The position numbers were made by a program, and so were the translations under genes. A DNA stretch of 64,000 nucleotides, taken from contig CAWJFY010000006.1 in NCBI GenBank assembly GCA_963842295.1, positions 1 to 64,000 on the forward strand, given 5' to 3'. This DNA is from JAJNBA01 sp963842295 (GTDB taxonomy: Bacteria > Actinomycetota > UBA4738 > HRBIN12). Under the pieces are notes generated by a model. That model was not told the origin of the DNA. It saw nothing but the letters and a program-made list of their open reading frames with translations, and did not search any database. Within the stretch, counting starts at the first letter, position 1; each line of letters starts with the position of its first letter. Shown here in pieces: positions 61,746-64,000 of the stretch.

Positions 61746-62600
61746 ATGGCCGCGACCGTCGAGACCGAGAAGACCCTCGAGGAGCTCGAGCAGGAGGCGA
61801 TCGATGCGCTCGCCTCGAGCGGCCGGCGCACGCGCGCGAAGGTCCTCTACTCCTTCCTCGGCGCGGCCAGCTTCGTCGCCGTCTGGGCGTACTTCTCCAC
61901 GGTCCTGGAGCCCTACGTCCTCCCGTCCCCGCTCGCGGTGGCGCAGCGGATGTGGGAGCTCCTCGTCTCGGGCGTGGTCTTCACGAACTTCCTGAGCAGT
62001 TTCCTGAAGACGATGGCCGGCTGGGTGATTGCCCTCGTCATCGGGATCCCAGTCGGGATGTTGATGGGCCGCTACCGCTACGCCCGAGCGTTCTTCCACG
62101 ATTTCGTCTACCTGTTCGCGAACGTGCCGCTCCTCGTGTACGCGGTGATCGCGATCGTCGTGTTCGGGATCAGCCCGTGGGGGCCGGCGTTCGTGGTGGC
62201 GCTGGAGGCGTTCACCGGCATCGCGATCAACGTCGCGGCCGGCGTGGAATCGGTGGACCGCGGGCTCCTCGCGATGAGCCGGTCGTTCCGGCGGAGCAGC
62301 CGCAAGACCCTCCGGAGCATCGTGATCCCCTCGGTGGTGCCGTTCCTCTTCGCGAGCGGCCGCGTCTCGTTCGCGAACTCGTGGAAGCTGGCCGCCCTGG
62401 CGGAGACGTTCGGCGGCTACCTGGGTGTCGGGTACCAGCTCGAGAAGTCGTTCCAGATCTTCTCGGTCGTCGACCTGCTGGCGTGGATGTTCTTCTTCGT
62501 CCTGTTCGTGATCCTGGTCGAGCGGCTCCTGATCGCGCCGGCGGAGCGACGGGTGTTCCGCTGGCGCGACCCCGCGGGAGCGAGGGAGCGGGTCTCATGA
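61746..62600 (+). CDS. ABC transporter permease (SsuC/TauC type)
   Basis: A 284-residue BPD-type permease with an acidic N-terminal tail (ETEKTLEELEQEAIDALASS), six helices, and the coupling loop AMSRSFRRSSRKTLRSIVIPSVVPFLFASGRVSFANSWKLA. EPYVLPSPLAVAQRMWEL is typical of the SsuC/NitT group. ATG 61746 lies just after the hairpin with no clear ribosome site. The stop overlaps the next permease start (ATGA). Confidence 0.9.
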   Translation: MAATVETEKTLEELEQEAIDALASSGRRTRAKVLYSFLGAASFVAVWAYFSTVLEPYVLPSPLAVAQRMWELLVSGVVFTNFLSSFLKTMAGWVIALVIGIPVGMLMGRYRYARAFFHDFVYLFANVPLLVYAVIAIVVFGISPWGPAFVVALEAFTGIAINVAAGVESVDRGLLAMSRSFRRSSRKTLRSIVIPSVVPFLFASGRVSFANSWKLAALAETFGGYLGVGYQLEKSFQIFSVVDLLAWMFFFVLFVILVERLLIAPAERRVFRWRDPAGARERVS

Positions 62601-63442
62601 GCGACGTCGCGACCGTCGACGGCCGTGGATCCACCGAGATCCCCGAGTTCCTGCTCGCTCCACCGCGGTCTCGGTGGAGGTGGCTCACCTCGGATCGCGC
62701 CGCGCGGTACACGGCGCGCGTGGCGTTCCTGCTCGTCTGGCAATGGGCCGGATCGACGTTCGAGGACATCCCGACGCCCCTCGGCACCGTCGAGTTCCTG
62801 ATCGAGGAGTTCCGGCGGGGCGAGGTCTTCCCGAACCTCGCGATCAGCCTGGTCCGGGCCGTGATCGGACTCTCGATCGTCCTCGTCCTCGGCGTGTCGA
62901 TCGGGATCGCGATGGCGCGGTGGTGGCGCGTCCGCTACTTCTTCACCGATCTGATCCTCGTGGGCATCACGCTGCCGGCCTTCATCTGGGCGCTCCTGGT
63001 CGTGATGTGGTGGGGGTTCAGCAACATCGGGCCGATCACCGTCTGTGTGCTGTCCGCGACGCCCCAGCTGGTCGTCAACACGTTCCAGGGCGCGACTGCA
63101 ACGCCCGGGAAGTTGCTCGCGATGTCGGACGCCTACCGGGTGGGCACTCGGCGGCAATTCCGATGGCTCATGATCCCCTCGATGATGGAGTACATCGCGG
63201 CAGGGTTCCGGTCAGCGGTGCTCGCCGGCTGGGGCGCGATCCTCCTCGTCGAATGGTTCGGGAACGACAAGGGTGTCGGGTTCCGTGCCCACTATTGGTA
63301 CGACGCGCACAGTTTCGAGGGGTTGATGGGGTGGGGGCTCGTGATGATGGTCATCATCCTGTCGTTCGACCGGATGGTGATGGACCGAGTGGTCCGTCAC
63401 TTCCGGAGCTGGCGGATCGGCGGGCAGCAATGGTCACGTTGA
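62597..63442 (+). CDS. Second ABC transporter permease (SsuC/TauC type)
   Basis: A 281-residue permease. ATG 62597 overlaps the stop of the first permease. Six helices; IPTPLGTVEFLIEEFRRGEVFPNLAISLVRAVIGL and the coupling loop AMSDAYRVGTRRQFRWLMIPSMMEYIAAGFRSAVLAGWGAILLVEWFG identify the family. Two different permeases suggest a heterodimeric channel, less usual than the SsuC homodimer. Confidence 0.9.
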   Translation: MSDVATVDGRGSTEIPEFLLAPPRSRWRWLTSDRAARYTARVAFLLVWQWAGSTFEDIPTPLGTVEFLIEEFRRGEVFPNLAISLVRAVIGLSIVLVLGVSIGIAMARWWRVRYFFTDLILVGITLPAFIWALLVVMWWGFSNIGPITVCVLSATPQLVVNTFQGATATPGKLLAMSDAYRVGTRRQFRWLMIPSMMEYIAAGFRSAVLAGWGAILLVEWFGNDKGVGFRAHYWYDAHSFEGLMGWGLVMMVIILSFDRMVMDRVVRHFRSWRIGGQQWSR

Positions 63443-63485
63443 TCGGGCGCTCCCGGCGCCGAAGACGACCGGAAGGTGATTCCCC

Positions 63486-64000
63486 GTGGCGCGACTGATA
63501 GCCCGTGACGTGAAGAAGGTCTTCCCACCGACCCGCCAGGGTCAGGACCCGGTGTTCGCCTTGCGCAACGTGAGCTTCGAAGCCGAGGGCCACACCTTCG
63601 TGACGCTGGTCGGCCCGTCGGGGTGCGGCAAGAGCACCTTCCTCAACATGGTTTCGGGCATCGACAGGCCGAGTGCCGGCACGCTCGAGGTCTTCGGCAG
63701 GACGGAGGGCGACGCGAGGATCGGTTACGTCTTCCAGGACCCCCGCCTGCTCCCGTGGAAGACAGTCCTGGACAACATGGTGTACGTCCTCGACGAGGGC
63801 TCGAACGAGGAGCGAGAGGCGCGCGGCCGGCGGTTCCTCGACCTGGTGAACCTCGGGTCGACCGCGGAGATGTACCCGGGGCAGCTCTCGGGCGGGATGC
63901 AGCAGCGCGTGGGGATCGCGAGGGCTCTGTCGATCGAGCCCGACCTCCTGTTGATGGACGAGCCGTTCAGTCACCTCGACGCGATCACGGCACGCGACCT
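63486..64000 (+). CDS. ABC transporter ATP-binding protein (SsuB/TauB type), partial
   Basis: Runs off the right edge; 171 codons are visible from GTG 63486 (VARLIARDVKKVF). Walker A TLVGPSGCGKSTFLNMVSGI, Q-loop GYVFQDPRLLPWKTVLDNM, signature LSGGMQQRVGIARALSIEP and Walker B LLLMDEPFSHLDAIT are all present. The QDPRLLPW segment is characteristic of the SsuB/TauB/NrtD group. It completes the transporter with the two permeases and the lipoprotein upstream. Confidence 0.93.
   Translation, partial: MARLIARDVKKVFPPTRQGQDPVFALRNVSFEAEGHTFVTLVGPSGCGKSTFLNMVSGIDRPSAGTLEVFGRTEGDARIGYVFQDPRLLPWKTVLDNMVYVLDEGSNEEREARGRRFLDLVNLGSTAEMYPGQLSGGMQQRVGIARALSIEPDLLLMDEPFSHLDAITARD

Overview
The window is GC-rich DNA with dense, mostly single-direction gene runs. 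It has class III nucleotide cyclases, large LuxR/TPR ATPase regulators, NarL-type kinases, YdcZ, DUF4234, GntR-FCD and sucrase/ferredoxin-like proteins. At least ten genes start directly on, or within 6-7 bases of, a TAnnnT -10 box (leaderless transcripts). Together these point to an actinobacterial-type chromosome (Actinomycetota or a neighbouring high-GC lineage), probably uncultivated. Genus cannot be read from the sequence. I see no rRNA, tRNA, IS element, prophage or CRISPR array.

Layout. 1-8 kb: edge of a LiaF-like membrane protein, a CorA channel with an N-terminal frameshift, a LuxR-type ATPase regulator, a decayed cysteine synthase next to a frame-broken methyltransferase, an XRE plus nucleotidyltransferase pair behind a palindromic operator, and small stress-type proteins. 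8-15 kb: a signalling block with a hydrolase-cyclase, a NarL-type histidine kinase, a cyclase-propeller protein and a NERD protein. 15-18.5 kb: a polar amino-acid ABC transporter; two of its four genes carry single-base frame breaks. 18.6-22 kb: alpha-oxoamine synthase, TPR protein and MFS exporter, translationally linked. 22-28.6 kb: GGDEF-EAL protein, cupredoxin lipoprotein, OmpR/EnvZ-type two-component pair, and a BON protein with 12-residue repeats. 28.7-36.5 kb: two paralogous secreted metallophosphatases on either side of a zinc-ribbon/cyclase/ATPase regulator, then a DEAD-box helicase. 36.6-40.9 kb: an AraC-VOC-VOC-DUF1801-UvrA-like unit in which both VOC promoters share a 21-base element at identical spacing. 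41-47.9 kb: a receiver-membrane protein, a hydrolase remnant, a double-hotdog thioesterase, a histone-like repeat protein, YdcZ and a secreted GH25 lysozyme. 47.9-50.2 kb (minus strand): an acidic DGTD-repeat peptide, a JmjC-type cupin and a sucrase/ferredoxin-like protein in one tight operon. I consider this the best candidate for an undescribed modification system. 52.5-64 kb: a catabolic/transport island with RidA, cupin, amidohydrolase, Zn-alcohol dehydrogenase, EamA, M24 peptidase, GntR, Gfo/Idh, EamA and a NitT/TauT-type ABC transporter. Its GntR operator sits between divergent promoters.

Quality note: about ten apparent single-base indels break otherwise convincing genes, often at short C or G runs. 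The window may come from an error-prone long-read assembly, so the broken genes should not be taken as real pseudogenes without reads.
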